Source of the DNA: JBGTLA01 sp041744375
GTDB lineage: Bacteria > Actinomycetota > Acidimicrobiia > Spongiisociales > ZC4RG35
Reading direction: 5' to 3'
Assembly: GCA_041744375.1 (NCBI GenBank)
Contig: JBGTLA010000049.1
Span: 1-64,000 of the forward strand
Length of the DNA: 64,000 nucleotides
Shown piece after piece: positions 7,384-15,947 of the stretch; positions within the stretch are counted from its first letter, which is position 1; each line of letters opens with the position of its first letter. A program made the translations under genes and the position numbers. The notes below the pieces were generated by a model. It was given only the letters and a program-made list of their open reading frames with translations. It did no database searches and was not told where the DNA came from.

Positions 7384-7412
7384 AATTTAGTGCTAAATAC
7401 ATCTCCTGTCAA
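7384..7412 (-). promoter_or_regulatory. Predicted sigma-operon promoter with overlapping operator
   Basis: On the minus strand TTGACA (7407-7412) is followed after exactly 17 bp by TAAATT (7384-7389), and the sigma ATG starts 6 bp further on. Transcription would therefore start at or next to the ATG. The palindrome at 7385-7398 covers most of the -10 and the adjoining spacer, a classic repressor position. Confidence 0.65.
7385..7398. promoter_or_regulatory. Palindromic operator ATTTAG-TG-CTAAAT (copy 2)
   Basis: Perfect 6-bp arms flank a 2-bp centre. It matches TTTTAG-CA-CTAAAA at 3354-3367 in the inner TTTAG/CTAAA arms. It overlaps the -10 of the ECF sigma promoter. Confidence 0.65.
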
Positions 7413-7445
7413 CGTGACGGCAGGTCGATGCACCAAAACACGAAA

Positions 7446-7475
7446 AAGGTGGGTGGCCCGAGGGCCACCCACCTT
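7446..7475 (-). terminator. Rho-independent terminator of proX
   Basis: AAGGTGGGTGGCCC (7446-7459) and GGGCCACCCACCTT (7462-7475) form a 14-bp perfect stem with a 2-nt loop. Reading leftward the stem ends in a run of T (7443-7447), as expected for a terminator of the leftward binding-protein gene. Confidence 0.85.
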
Positions 7476-7500
7476 GATAGAGCGATTCGGTAGAGTCGAC

Positions 7501-8499
7501 TCAACCCAGCCAAGACCGCCAGACGGACTCGTTGTCAGCGATCCAGTCGGCCGCAACGTCCGCTGGATCGCGGCCATCGATTTCCACTCCCGGGAGCATC
7601 GAAAGCTGGTCATCGGTCGTTATCTGGAAGTTCTCCAGGAACGAGTAGACGTCGGGGGCCTTGTCGGCCAGAGAGGCCGAGGCGGCCTTGAAGAGCACGT
7701 CCTCGGGGTAGTCGCAATCGATGGCCTCCAGATCGGCGTAGCACTCGTCGGAGTACGCCGGCAACGGGATGTTGACGAGGTCGTACGTGGCCACCGCCGC
7801 CGTCGGGGTCCACCAGTACATGACGATCGGCTCTTGGGCGGCGGCGCGGGTGTCAAGTTCTGCAACGGTCGCCGGCTCCGAACCTGAGAAGACCACCTGA
7901 AGCGGAAGGTCGAGATTGGCGATGATGGCTTCGTCGTACTGTGAGTACGAGGGGTCGGTGCCGAGGAAACGGCCCAACGACCCGGTCTCGGCGGTGGCGA
8001 AGGCCGCCGCCACGTCGGGGTCCTCGAAGCCCTCCCAGGTCGCCAATGACGGGTACTCGTCGAGCACATAGCGCGGCACGAACCAGCCGATCTTGCCCAC
8101 CGCCCCCAACTCGCCGATGTCGACGACACTGCCGTCGTCGAAATAGGCCTGCTCGTCGGCGGTGACACCGGACGGCCAGATCTCCAAGGCCGCGTCGAGA
8201 CTGCCGTCGCTCAACCCGGTGAACATGGTGTTTTCGTCGATGTCGACGATCTCAACCGGGTTTCCGAGCTCGCTCTCGATGATCTGAGCGGCGACCGCCA
8301 CATTGAGGGCCGATGCCGTCCACGGGTTGACGACCAGGTTGATAGTCGGTAGATCGCCGGCCGGGGGGGCAGTGTCGGCAGGGGAGGTTGTGCCATCCGA
8401 CGAAGCGCCGCCACACGCCGCCATGAGCAAGGCCAGGGCGACTATCGCCGTGATTGATTTTCGGGACATTGACTTTCGACCCAGTGAGTTGGGTTGCAT
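7501..8499 (-). CDS. proX: Glycine betaine/proline ABC transporter substrate-binding lipoprotein
   Basis: A 332-residue OpuAC/ProX-type binding protein. The signal peptide ends in a lipobox (LLMAACGG), followed by a Thr/Asp/Pro-rich linker. The mature domain has LVVNPWTASALNVAVAAQI, LDAALEIWPSG and EPIVMYWWTPTAAV, the Trp-rich quaternary-amine pocket region of this family. ATG 8499 has AGGAAG 6 nt upstream; a second ATG at 8469 is possible. It is divergent from proV-proW. It should deliver betaine or a similar compatible solute to the permease. Confidence 0.88.
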   Translation of the reverse strand: MQPNSLGRKSMSRKSITAIVALALLMAACGGASSDGTTSPADTAPPAGDLPTINLVVNPWTASALNVAVAAQIIESELGNPVEIVDIDENTMFTGLSDGSLDAALEIWPSGVTADEQAYFDDGSVVDIGELGAVGKIGWFVPRYVLDEYPSLATWEGFEDPDVAAAFATAETGSLGRFLGTDPSYSQYDEAIIANLDLPLQVVFSGSEPATVAELDTRAAAQEPIVMYWWTPTAAVATYDLVNIPLPAYSDECYADLEAIDCDYPEDVLFKAASASLADKAPDVYSFLENFQITTDDQLSMLPGVEIDGRDPADVAADWIADNESVWRSWLG

Positions 8500-8584
8500 G
8501 TGTTTCTTCCTTTACCGGCCGACCGACGGTCGCGGGCGAACCAGCCTCGCTACATTACCGATCCATGACCCTTGCACGCCGAGA
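8500..8584. promoter_or_regulatory. Divergent proX/proV promoter region
   Basis: An 84-bp gap between divergent genes. TACATTA at 8551-8557 offers a -10-like TACATT rightward and TAATGT leftward, but neither has a convincing -35. No clear operator was seen. Confidence 0.35.
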
Positions 8585-9601
8585 ATGACCGACATCTGTC
8601 TGGACGTCCAGGGATGCTGGAAGGTGTTCGGTGCTCGACCAGAACGGGCCATGGCGATGGCCGACGAGGGGATGAGTCGAGCCGACATTCTCGATCAAAC
8701 CGGAGCGACCATCGGTGTGCGCGACGTCTCGTTCTCCGTTGGTCGGGGAGAGACCTTCGTGGTGATGGGCCTGTCGGGCTCGGGGAAGTCCACGCTGGTG
8801 CGGTGCGTCGCCCAACTGACCGAGGTGACCAGAGGGAAAGTCTTCCTGGACGGCGAGGACCTCGCAGCCATGGACCGGGGAGCGTTGCGAGAGGTCCGTC
8901 GGCGGAAGCTGTCGATGGTGTTTCAGCACTTCGGTCTCTTCCCGCATCGAAGGGTGATCGACAACGTGGCCTACGGACTAGAGGTGCAAGGAGTGCCGAA
9001 AACCGAGCGGCGCGCCCGGGCGGCCGAGGTGCTGGAGGCGGTCGGGTTGACTGGCTGGGCTGAGCACTACCCCCAGCAGCTGTCGGGAGGTATGCAACAG
9101 CGGGTCGGGCTGGCCCGGGCCCTGGCTGTCGACCCGGAGGTGTTGTTCTTCGATGAGCCGTTCTCCGCTCTCGACCCCCTCATTCGGCGCGACATGCAAG
9201 ACGAGCTCATCACTCTGCAAAGAGACATGCAGCGGACAATCGTCTTCATCACCCATGACTTCGCCGAGGCCATCAAGCTCGGCGATCGGATCGCCATCAT
9301 GAAGGACGGTGCCTTCGATCAGGTGGGGACCGCGGCAGAGCTCATTGCCCAACCCGCCACCGCTTACGTGCGCGAGTTCACGACCGACATCCCCAAGGTG
9401 AAGGTGGTGACCGCCGGCGCCCTCGCCACCGGGCCGGCCCCGGCCCGCAACGGGCGGCGCGTGTCAGAGCACGACACCGTCGAGAAGATCCTCCCGGCGT
9501 TGTTGGACGACCCGTCGCCGATCGAAGTTGTCGCCGACGACGGAGAGGTCCTCGGCTGCGTCGACCGCGCCGCCGTCATCTCACTCCTCACCACACCATG
9601 A
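8585..9601 (+). CDS. proV: Glycine betaine/proline ABC transporter ATPase
   Basis: A 338-residue ProV/OpuAA ATPase. The N-terminal extension before Walker A is typical of the family. Walker A is GLSGSGKST, the signature LSGGMQQRVGLARAL, Walker B VLFFDEPF and the switch His ITHDF. A short C-terminal region (about residues 280-338) resembles a single CBS-like half, the kind that senses ionic strength in OpuA. I chose the ATG at 8585 (MTDICLDVQG); an upstream ATG at 8565 reads only a short out-of-frame peptide. The stop overlaps the permease start by 4 bp. Confidence 0.9.
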   Translation: MTDICLDVQGCWKVFGARPERAMAMADEGMSRADILDQTGATIGVRDVSFSVGRGETFVVMGLSGSGKSTLVRCVAQLTEVTRGKVFLDGEDLAAMDRGALREVRRRKLSMVFQHFGLFPHRRVIDNVAYGLEVQGVPKTERRARAAEVLEAVGLTGWAEHYPQQLSGGMQQRVGLARALAVDPEVLFFDEPFSALDPLIRRDMQDELITLQRDMQRTIVFITHDFAEAIKLGDRIAIMKDGAFDQVGTAAELIAQPATAYVREFTTDIPKVKVVTAGALATGPAPARNGRRVSEHDTVEKILPALLDDPSPIEVVADDGEVLGCVDRAAVISLLTTP

Positions 9602-11511
9602 CGACCGCTGCTCCTCCAATGGGGAGCCTCACCGAGGCCGACACCGTCCGGAAGGCCATTCCCTGGGTGGTCCTCGTGGCGGGGGTGCTGACCCTCCAGC
9701 TCGGATTCGGGGGCCTGGCGTTCCCCAGGTCCTGGGACACCCTCATCTCGGGCCCGATCGACGACTTCCAGAGCTGGGCGCGAGCCAATCGGGGTACACA
9801 CCCCTTGTTCACGGGTTTTTTCACTCCGATCAGCCGGACGGTCGAGTGGGCGCTCTCGTCGGTCTCGGGGTTGCTGCGATCGCTGCCCTGGTTTGTCATC
9901 CCGGCCACGGTCTTCTTGGTCGTCGCTCGCACTCGACGCTTCGGCCAGGCTGTGGTGGCAGCGTTGATATCGGTGTACCCCGGGATGGTCGGTCTGTGGG
10001 TTGTCACGATGGAGACGTTGGCGCTCATGTCGATCGCGGTAGCCATTGCCCTCATGATCGGGATCCCGCTTGGCGTGCTGGGTGCTCTGCGACCCCGTTT
10101 TGCGGCGGGGATCCGCCCGGTTCTCGACGCCATGCAGACGATCCCCGCACCTGTCTACTTCATCCCGATGGTCCTCTTCTTCGGGATCCGGCGGGTCCCG
10201 GCCACGATCGCCACCGTCGTCTATGCCCTCCCGCCGGTGGTACGTCTCACCACTCTTGGGATCAGGAGAGTCGACTCGCAGGCCGTCGAAGCGGCGCGTG
10301 TATTCGGGTCCACTCCCCGTCAAACCCTTTTCAAGGTTCAACTCCCGCTGGCCTTGCCGACGATCCTGACCGGGGTGAACCAGACGATCATGATGGCCTT
10401 GGGCATCGTTGTCCTCGCCACGCTCCTCGGCGCCGGCGGGCTGGGTCAGGAAGTGATGGGGGCGCTCAATCAGCGCCGAACCGGGCGCGGTCTGGCCGCC
10501 GGTTTGGCCATCGTGGCGGTGGCGATGGTGCTCGACCGGGTGGGCAAAAGCTTCGCCGACACCGATCGCAGCAGACATGTCCCGGGGAGATGGCTCGGAG
10601 TTGGAGCCCTGGCAGTCGTGATCGCAGCCGTCGTGGGAAACACCCTCGGGGGAGCGCCCTTTCCCCAGATGTGGACGGTGGCGGCCTTCGACCCTGTCGA
10701 CCGGGCCGTCCTGTGGGCACGTACCAACCTTTCGTGGTTGACCCGCCCCTTCAACGACTTCATGGTGGCCGACATCCTCATCCCCGCCCGCGACGTCCTC
10801 ATCGAGGTCGTGGCCTGGCCGGTGCTGATCTTCGTCACGGGCTGGTTGTGCTGGCGTATGTCGGGTTGGCGCCTGGCCGTGGTCGCCGGCGCCCTATTGG
10901 CCACGGTTGGACTGATCGGTATGTGGGAGCTCACCGTCGAGACCCTCACCCATGTGGTGGCCGGAGTCGTGCTGTCCGTTGTCATCGCCGTCCCGGTGGG
11001 GGTGTGGGCGGGTCGCAACCCTCGGATCGAGGCGGCGATCGCGCCCGTGCTCGACGCCCTCCAGACCATCCCGTCGTTCGTCTACATCATCCCAGTGGTC
11101 ATGCTCTTCACGATCGGAGCGGTGCCCGGAATCATCGCTTCCGTTCTGTACGCCGTCGTGCCCGGGATTCGGATCACCGCCCTCGGAGTGCGGGAGGTCT
11201 CCGACGAGAGCCTCGAGGCGTCGCGTACCTTCGGGGCGACACCGCGCCAGACGCTGTTCGGCGTGCAACTTCCCCTCGCCGCTCCCACCATCATGGCGGG
11301 GGTCAACCAGGTGATCATGATGGTATTGGCCATGATCATTATCGCCGGGCTGGTGGGAGGAGGCGCCTTGGGCTTCGAGACCGTGCGCGCCGTGACTCGC
11401 GGCCAGACCGGTCTCGGCTTCGAGGTGGGTCTCGCCATCGTCACCATGGCCATCATCTTGGACCGCCTCACCCAGGCCTGGGCCGAACGCCTCCAGCCTC
11501 CCAGCCAATGA
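9598..11511 (+). CDS. proW: Betaine ABC permease with two fused ProW domains
   Basis: A 637-residue permease with two complete BPD_transp_1 modules in tandem. Each module has the same pattern: TL-V-HM-type entrance helices, the VLDAxQTIPxxVYxIPxVxLF stretch, the EAA loop (EAARVFGSTPRQTLFKVQLPLALP and EASRTFGATPRQTLFGVQLPLAAP) and a final helix. One polypeptide can thus form the whole transmembrane pore with two ProV subunits. The duplication is old, since the two halves differ widely outside the motifs. It starts inside the proV stop (ATGA). Confidence 0.9.
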   Translation: MTTAAPPMGSLTEADTVRKAIPWVVLVAGVLTLQLGFGGLAFPRSWDTLISGPIDDFQSWARANRGTHPLFTGFFTPISRTVEWALSSVSGLLRSLPWFVIPATVFLVVARTRRFGQAVVAALISVYPGMVGLWVVTMETLALMSIAVAIALMIGIPLGVLGALRPRFAAGIRPVLDAMQTIPAPVYFIPMVLFFGIRRVPATIATVVYALPPVVRLTTLGIRRVDSQAVEAARVFGSTPRQTLFKVQLPLALPTILTGVNQTIMMALGIVVLATLLGAGGLGQEVMGALNQRRTGRGLAAGLAIVAVAMVLDRVGKSFADTDRSRHVPGRWLGVGALAVVIAAVVGNTLGGAPFPQMWTVAAFDPVDRAVLWARTNLSWLTRPFNDFMVADILIPARDVLIEVVAWPVLIFVTGWLCWRMSGWRLAVVAGALLATVGLIGMWELTVETLTHVVAGVVLSVVIAVPVGVWAGRNPRIEAAIAPVLDALQTIPSFVYIIPVVMLFTIGAVPGIIASVLYAVVPGIRITALGVREVSDESLEASRTFGATPRQTLFGVQLPLAAPTIMAGVNQVIMMVLAMIIIAGLVGGGALGFETVRAVTRGQTGLGFEVGLAIVTMAIILDRLTQAWAERLQPPSQ

Positions 11512-11551
11512 TCTACCCGAAATGCACCACTTCGCCCTCGAGGATGCCGGT

Positions 11552-12997
11552 ATGACCCTTTTCATCCATGGCGAGCGTGTTGGTGCGACTTCGGGGGAGA
11601 CCTTCGCGACTGTCAACCCAGCCACCGGGGAGGTGCTGGCGGAAGTCGACCATGCCGGACACGCAGACGTCCATCGAGCCGTGACGTCGGCTCGAGAGGG
11701 TTTCGGGGTGTGGTCGGCGATGACCGGGGCCGAGCGGGGACGGATCCTCAACCGGGCTGTGGCCATCCTCCGGGAACGCAACGACGAGTTGGCGAGGCTC
11801 GAGGTACTCGACACCGGCAAGCCGATCACCGAGGCCCTCGAGGTCGACGTGGCCAGTGGCGCCGACTGCATCGAGTACTTCGCCGGGGTGGCCGCCTCCA
11901 TCCATGGCGAGCACTTCACCCTCGGTGACAACTTCGCTTACACCCGCCGGGAGCCCCTCGGGGTATGCGCGGGCATCGGCGCCTGGAACTACCCGCTCCA
12001 GATCGCCTGCTGGAAGTCGGCGCCGGCTCTGGCCTGTGGCAATTCGATGGTCTACAAGCCGGCCGAGCTCACTCCCCTCACGGCATTGGAACTGGCGGCG
12101 ATCTATCGCGAGGCCGGAGTCCCACCCGGGGTGTTCAACGTGGTCCAGGGCGATGCCCGCACGGGGCGGGCGCTGGTCGCCCATCGCGGTGTGGCCAAAG
12201 TGTCACTCACCGGTGAGGTCGGCACCGGAAAGGCGGTGATGGCCGCCGCCGCCGAGACGCTCAAGGCGGTGACACTCGAGCTGGGTGGGAAGTCACCACT
12301 CCTCGTGTTCGACGATGCCGACCTGGACAATGCCGTGTCGGGGGCGCTCTTGGGGAACTTCTACACCCAGGGCGAGGTCTGCTCGAACGGGACCCGGGTA
12401 TTCGTCCACCGATCCGTCCACGACGAGTTCCTCGGGCGACTGGTCGAGCGGGTGGCCAAGATGACGATCGGCGACCCCCTGGATCCTGCCACGGACGTGG
12501 GCGCCCTCATTTCCCAAGACCATCTAGACAAGGTCCTCTCTTATATCGACGCAGGTCGAAGGGCCGGGGCCCAGGTCGCCTGTGGCGGGGGCCGGCCGTC
12601 GGATCCCGAGTTGGCCAAAGGTTTCTTCGTGGAACCGACCGTATTCGTCGGGTGCACCGACGATATGGACATCGTGCGCCACGAGATCTTCGGACCGGTG
12701 ATGGCGGTGCTCACTTTCGATACTGAAGATGAGGTGGTGGCGCGCGCCAACGACACCCCGTTTGGGTTGGCGGCGGGCATCTTCACCCGAGACCTGTCAC
12801 GCGGCCATCGGGTGGCGGCCCGCCTGGAGGCAGGGACTGTCTGGATCAACACCTACAACATCACGCCCATCGAGATGCCTTTCGGCGGCTACAAGCAGTC
12901 GGGAATGGGACGTGAGAACTCCCTCGCCGCCATTGAGCATTACACCCAGCGCAAGGCGGTGTATGTGGAAACCGGTGACGTGGACGCGCCCTACTGA
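11552..12997 (+). CDS. betB: Betaine aldehyde dehydrogenase
   Basis: A 481-residue NAD(P)-dependent aldehyde dehydrogenase that oxidises betaine aldehyde to glycine betaine. It has the cofactor-site stretch AWNYPLQIACWK, the general base region ELGGKSPL, the catalytic Cys in GEVCSNGTRV and the C-terminal EMPFGGYKQSG. These follow BetB closely. I chose the ATG at 11552 (MTLFIHGERV), with GAGG 8 nt upstream; an ATG at 11522 would add ten residues. It follows the betaine transporter and overlaps betA by 1 bp, so uptake and synthesis are coupled. Confidence 0.9.
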   Translation: MTLFIHGERVGATSGETFATVNPATGEVLAEVDHAGHADVHRAVTSAREGFGVWSAMTGAERGRILNRAVAILRERNDELARLEVLDTGKPITEALEVDVASGADCIEYFAGVAASIHGEHFTLGDNFAYTRREPLGVCAGIGAWNYPLQIACWKSAPALACGNSMVYKPAELTPLTALELAAIYREAGVPPGVFNVVQGDARTGRALVAHRGVAKVSLTGEVGTGKAVMAAAAETLKAVTLELGGKSPLLVFDDADLDNAVSGALLGNFYTQGEVCSNGTRVFVHRSVHDEFLGRLVERVAKMTIGDPLDPATDVGALISQDHLDKVLSYIDAGRRAGAQVACGGGRPSDPELAKGFFVEPTVFVGCTDDMDIVRHEIFGPVMAVLTFDTEDEVVARANDTPFGLAAGIFTRDLSRGHRVAARLEAGTVWINTYNITPIEMPFGGYKQSGMGRENSLAAIEHYTQRKAVYVETGDVDAPY

Positions 12998-14634
12998 TGA
13001 CTGACATCTACGACTACGTGATCGTGGGAGGGGGCTCGGCCGGTTCGGTGCTGGCCAACCGGCTGTCGGTGCAGCCCACCAACAGGGTGCTGGTGCTGGA
13101 AGCAGGACGGACCGATTTCCGCTGGGACGTGTTCATCCACATGCCGGCCGCTCTCGCCTTCCCCATCGGCAGCCGTTTCTACGACTGGCGCTACCAGTCG
13201 GAGCCGGAGCCGCACATGAATGACAGACGCATCTACCACGCCCGGGGCAAGGTCCTGGGTGGATCGTCGTCGATTAATGGGATGATCTTCCAGCGGGGAA
13301 ACCCGATGGATTACCAACGGTGGGCGGCCGACCCCGGGATGGAAGGGTGGGACTACGCCCACTGCCTGCCCTATTTCAAGCGCATGGAGACGTGCCTGGC
13401 CGGTGCCGACGATTACCGAGGTGGCGTGGGGCCACTGGTGTTGGAGCGGGGGCCCGCCTCCAGCCCGCTCTTCACCGCCTTCTTCGAGGCGGCCCAACAG
13501 GCCGGGTACTCCCTGACCGACGATGTCAACGGCTACCGCCAGGAGGGGTTCGCTCCTTTCGACCGCAACGTCCACAGGGGTCGGCGTCTCAGCGCCGCAC
13601 GTGCCTACCTGCATCCGGTCATGGGCCGTCCCAACCTCGAGGTGGTGACCAGGGCGATGGCAACCCGCATCAGAATGGCGGGAAATCGCGCCACCGGTGT
13701 CGACTACACCGTGCGAGGCCGGCCGCGCACAGTGTCGGCGGGAGAGGTCATCCTGTGCGGCGGAGCCTTCAACTCGCCACAGCTCTTGCAGCTGTCCGGT
13801 GTGGGAGATGCCGACCACCTCAGATCAGTGGGTGTGGAGCCCCGTCACCATCTGCCCGGCGTGGGCCGCCATCTGCAAGACCACCTCGAGGTCTACATCC
13901 AGCACTCATCCACCCAGCCCGTGTCGGTGGCTCCCTACATGGCCTGGCACCGACGCCCGGGAGTGGGGTTGCAGTGGCTCTTCCGGCGCGGTCCCGGCGC
14001 CACCAACCACTTCGAAGCCGGGGGTTTCGTTCGCAGCAACCCCGACGTTGCCTACCCCAATCTGATGTTCCACTTCCTCCCGATCGCCATCCGGTACGAC
14101 GGCTCATCTCCGGCCGGGGACCATGGATACCAGGTCCATGTCGGTCCCATGTACTCGGACGCGCGCGGGACGGTCTTGATTCGCTCCGACGACCCCCGCG
14201 CCCACCCGGCGATCCGGTTCAACTACCTCTCCACCGACCAGGACCGCCGCGAGTGGGTGGAAGCCGTCGAGGTGGCACGTTCCATCCTCGGTCAGGATGC
14301 CTTCGCCCCCTACTCCGGTGGAGAGATCTCACCCGGACCGGATGTTTCCACTCCCGCCGAGATCTTGGGGTGGGTGGCGCGTGACGCCGAGACCGCTCTC
14401 CATCCGTCGTGCACGGCGCGCCTGGGCACCGACGAGATGTCGGTCCTCGACCCGACCACGATGGGTGTTCACGGGTTGGAGGGCGTGCGGGTGGTCGATG
14501 CCTCATCGATGCCGTATGTCACCAACGGCAACATCTACGCCCCGGTGATGATGCTGGCCGAGAAGGCCGCCGACATGATCCTCGGCATCGAGGCCCTTCC
14601 CCCTCTCGAACTCGACTGGTACCGGGCCACTTGA
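12997..14634 (+). CDS. betA: GMC-family choline dehydrogenase
   Basis: A 545-residue FAD oxidoreductase. The dinucleotide-binding motif is DYVIVGGGSAGSVLANRLS, GMC signature 1 is HARGKVLGGSSSINGMIFQRG and signature 2 lies around GGAFNSPQLLQLSGVG. The C-terminal catalytic region has HPSCTARLGTDEMSVLDP and YVTNGNIYAPVMMLAEKAADMI. It should oxidise choline to betaine aldehyde for BetB. Its ATG overlaps the betB TGA. Other GMC alcohols cannot be excluded, but the neighbours make choline the best call. Confidence 0.87.
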   Translation: MTDIYDYVIVGGGSAGSVLANRLSVQPTNRVLVLEAGRTDFRWDVFIHMPAALAFPIGSRFYDWRYQSEPEPHMNDRRIYHARGKVLGGSSSINGMIFQRGNPMDYQRWAADPGMEGWDYAHCLPYFKRMETCLAGADDYRGGVGPLVLERGPASSPLFTAFFEAAQQAGYSLTDDVNGYRQEGFAPFDRNVHRGRRLSAARAYLHPVMGRPNLEVVTRAMATRIRMAGNRATGVDYTVRGRPRTVSAGEVILCGGAFNSPQLLQLSGVGDADHLRSVGVEPRHHLPGVGRHLQDHLEVYIQHSSTQPVSVAPYMAWHRRPGVGLQWLFRRGPGATNHFEAGGFVRSNPDVAYPNLMFHFLPIAIRYDGSSPAGDHGYQVHVGPMYSDARGTVLIRSDDPRAHPAIRFNYLSTDQDRREWVEAVEVARSILGQDAFAPYSGGEISPGPDVSTPAEILGWVARDAETALHPSCTARLGTDEMSVLDPTTMGVHGLEGVRVVDASSMPYVTNGNIYAPVMMLAEKAADMILGIEALPPLELDWYRAT

Positions 14635-14647
14635 CTGCCGTGTGTGA

Positions 14648-15907
14648 TCACTGGCCGGGCCAGTCCAGCAGGGTGACGGCCAGCACCTTGGCGACCTGCG
14701 CCACCTCGGCGATGGAAACCCGTTCGTCCACGGTATGGGCGTGTTTGACGTCGCCGGGGCCATAGAGGACGGCCGGCATGCGGGCGTCGTTGACGTAGAA
14801 GCGCAGGTCCGATCCGTAGGGGACGCCATGCAGTCCCATTTCGCCGCCCACGACCCGGCTATGAGCCCGTCCCAGTGCCGAGACCACCAGAGAGTCCACC
14901 GGGGTCTCGGCAGGTGCGAACTGGCCCTCCACCCAGCGGACTATGGGCGGATGAGCAGAAAGCCAGGTGTCGGCGGAGGCGGAATCGCTCACGACACTCT
15001 CGAACTCGCGGCGAGCCTCGATGACGGACTCTCCGGGGAGCACGCCGTAGCGCCCGGACGCGACGAGGCGCTCCGGCACCGTCGAAATCCAGTCACCGGC
15101 CGCCACCATCCCCACGCTGATAGGGGCGGCGAGAAAGCCCGAGCGGTACAGGGGATGGTCCATTCTTGCGTTCCTCTTCGTTTCCAGCTCGTGGATGGCG
15201 GCGAGGAGGCCGGTGAACTTGTTGATGGCGCTCACCCCGTGCTGGCGCATGGCGCCGTGGGCCGCCTTGCCCTCTACGTCCAGCTCGAAGCTGAGGGCAC
15301 CGGCCCCTACCGGGCAGATCTCACCCCGAGTCGGCTCGAGAACGATGGCCGCGTCCCCCACGTGTCCCCGCACCACGCTCGACAGGGTCCCAACACCCCC
15401 GGTCTCCTCACCGATCACGCTGGCGAAGAGAACGGACACATCGAGCCCACACCCGACTGTGGCGATCGCCCGCAATGCCGCCCAACCGGCGATGAGGCCC
15501 CCCTTCATGTCGCACGATCCCCGGCCCCACACGCAGCCGCCCTCGATCTCGGCCGACCAGGGGGGATGGCGCCATCTCTCTTCCGCCCCAGCCGGCACTA
15601 CGTCGATGTGTCCGTTGAGCACCACCACCGGACTGCCGGAACCCATTCGACCGACCACCACCCGTCGCTCGCCCAGTGGGAGCCCGTCGTCGCTGAACGA
15701 CGGATGTCCCGCTACCTCGGCGTGTGTTGGGGTGAAAGTCTCGACCGTCAGCCCCGCCTGTCGGAGTAGATCGGCCATGTGCAGCTGTGCCCGGTTCTCG
15801 TCGCCGGTGACACTGGGGATGCGCACGAGTTGGCGCAGTGCCTCGACGGTTTCGCCCATCTGTGCGTCGATGGTGTCGAGGACCACACCGACGGGGTTAC
15901 TCGTCAT
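14648..15907 (-). CDS. M20-family metallopeptidase/deacylase (ArgE/DapE-like)
   Basis: A 419-residue cytosolic zinc hydrolase. Metal and catalytic motifs are LNGHIDVVPAG, GRGSCDMKGG and IGEETGGVG; a C-terminal His lies in DVKHAHTVDE. Family members deacylate N-acyl amino acids or cleave dipeptides; the exact substrate is unknown. ATG 15907 has AGGAGCA upstream, better than the ATG at 15940. It converges on betA with a 13-bp gap and follows the KAS III gene by about 40 bp, possibly on one transcript. Confidence 0.82.
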   Translation of the reverse strand: MTSNPVGVVLDTIDAQMGETVEALRQLVRIPSVTGDENRAQLHMADLLRQAGLTVETFTPTHAEVAGHPSFSDDGLPLGERRVVVGRMGSGSPVVVLNGHIDVVPAGAEERWRHPPWSAEIEGGCVWGRGSCDMKGGLIAGWAALRAIATVGCGLDVSVLFASVIGEETGGVGTLSSVVRGHVGDAAIVLEPTRGEICPVGAGALSFELDVEGKAAHGAMRQHGVSAINKFTGLLAAIHELETKRNARMDHPLYRSGFLAAPISVGMVAAGDWISTVPERLVASGRYGVLPGESVIEARREFESVVSDSASADTWLSAHPPIVRWVEGQFAPAETPVDSLVVSALGRAHSRVVGGEMGLHGVPYGSDLRFYVNDARMPAVLYGPGDVKHAHTVDERVSIAEVAQVAKVLAVTLLDWPGQ

Positions 15908-15947
15908 GGGCTGCTCCTGTTTGTGCTCATATCCCCCCAAGAGGCCG

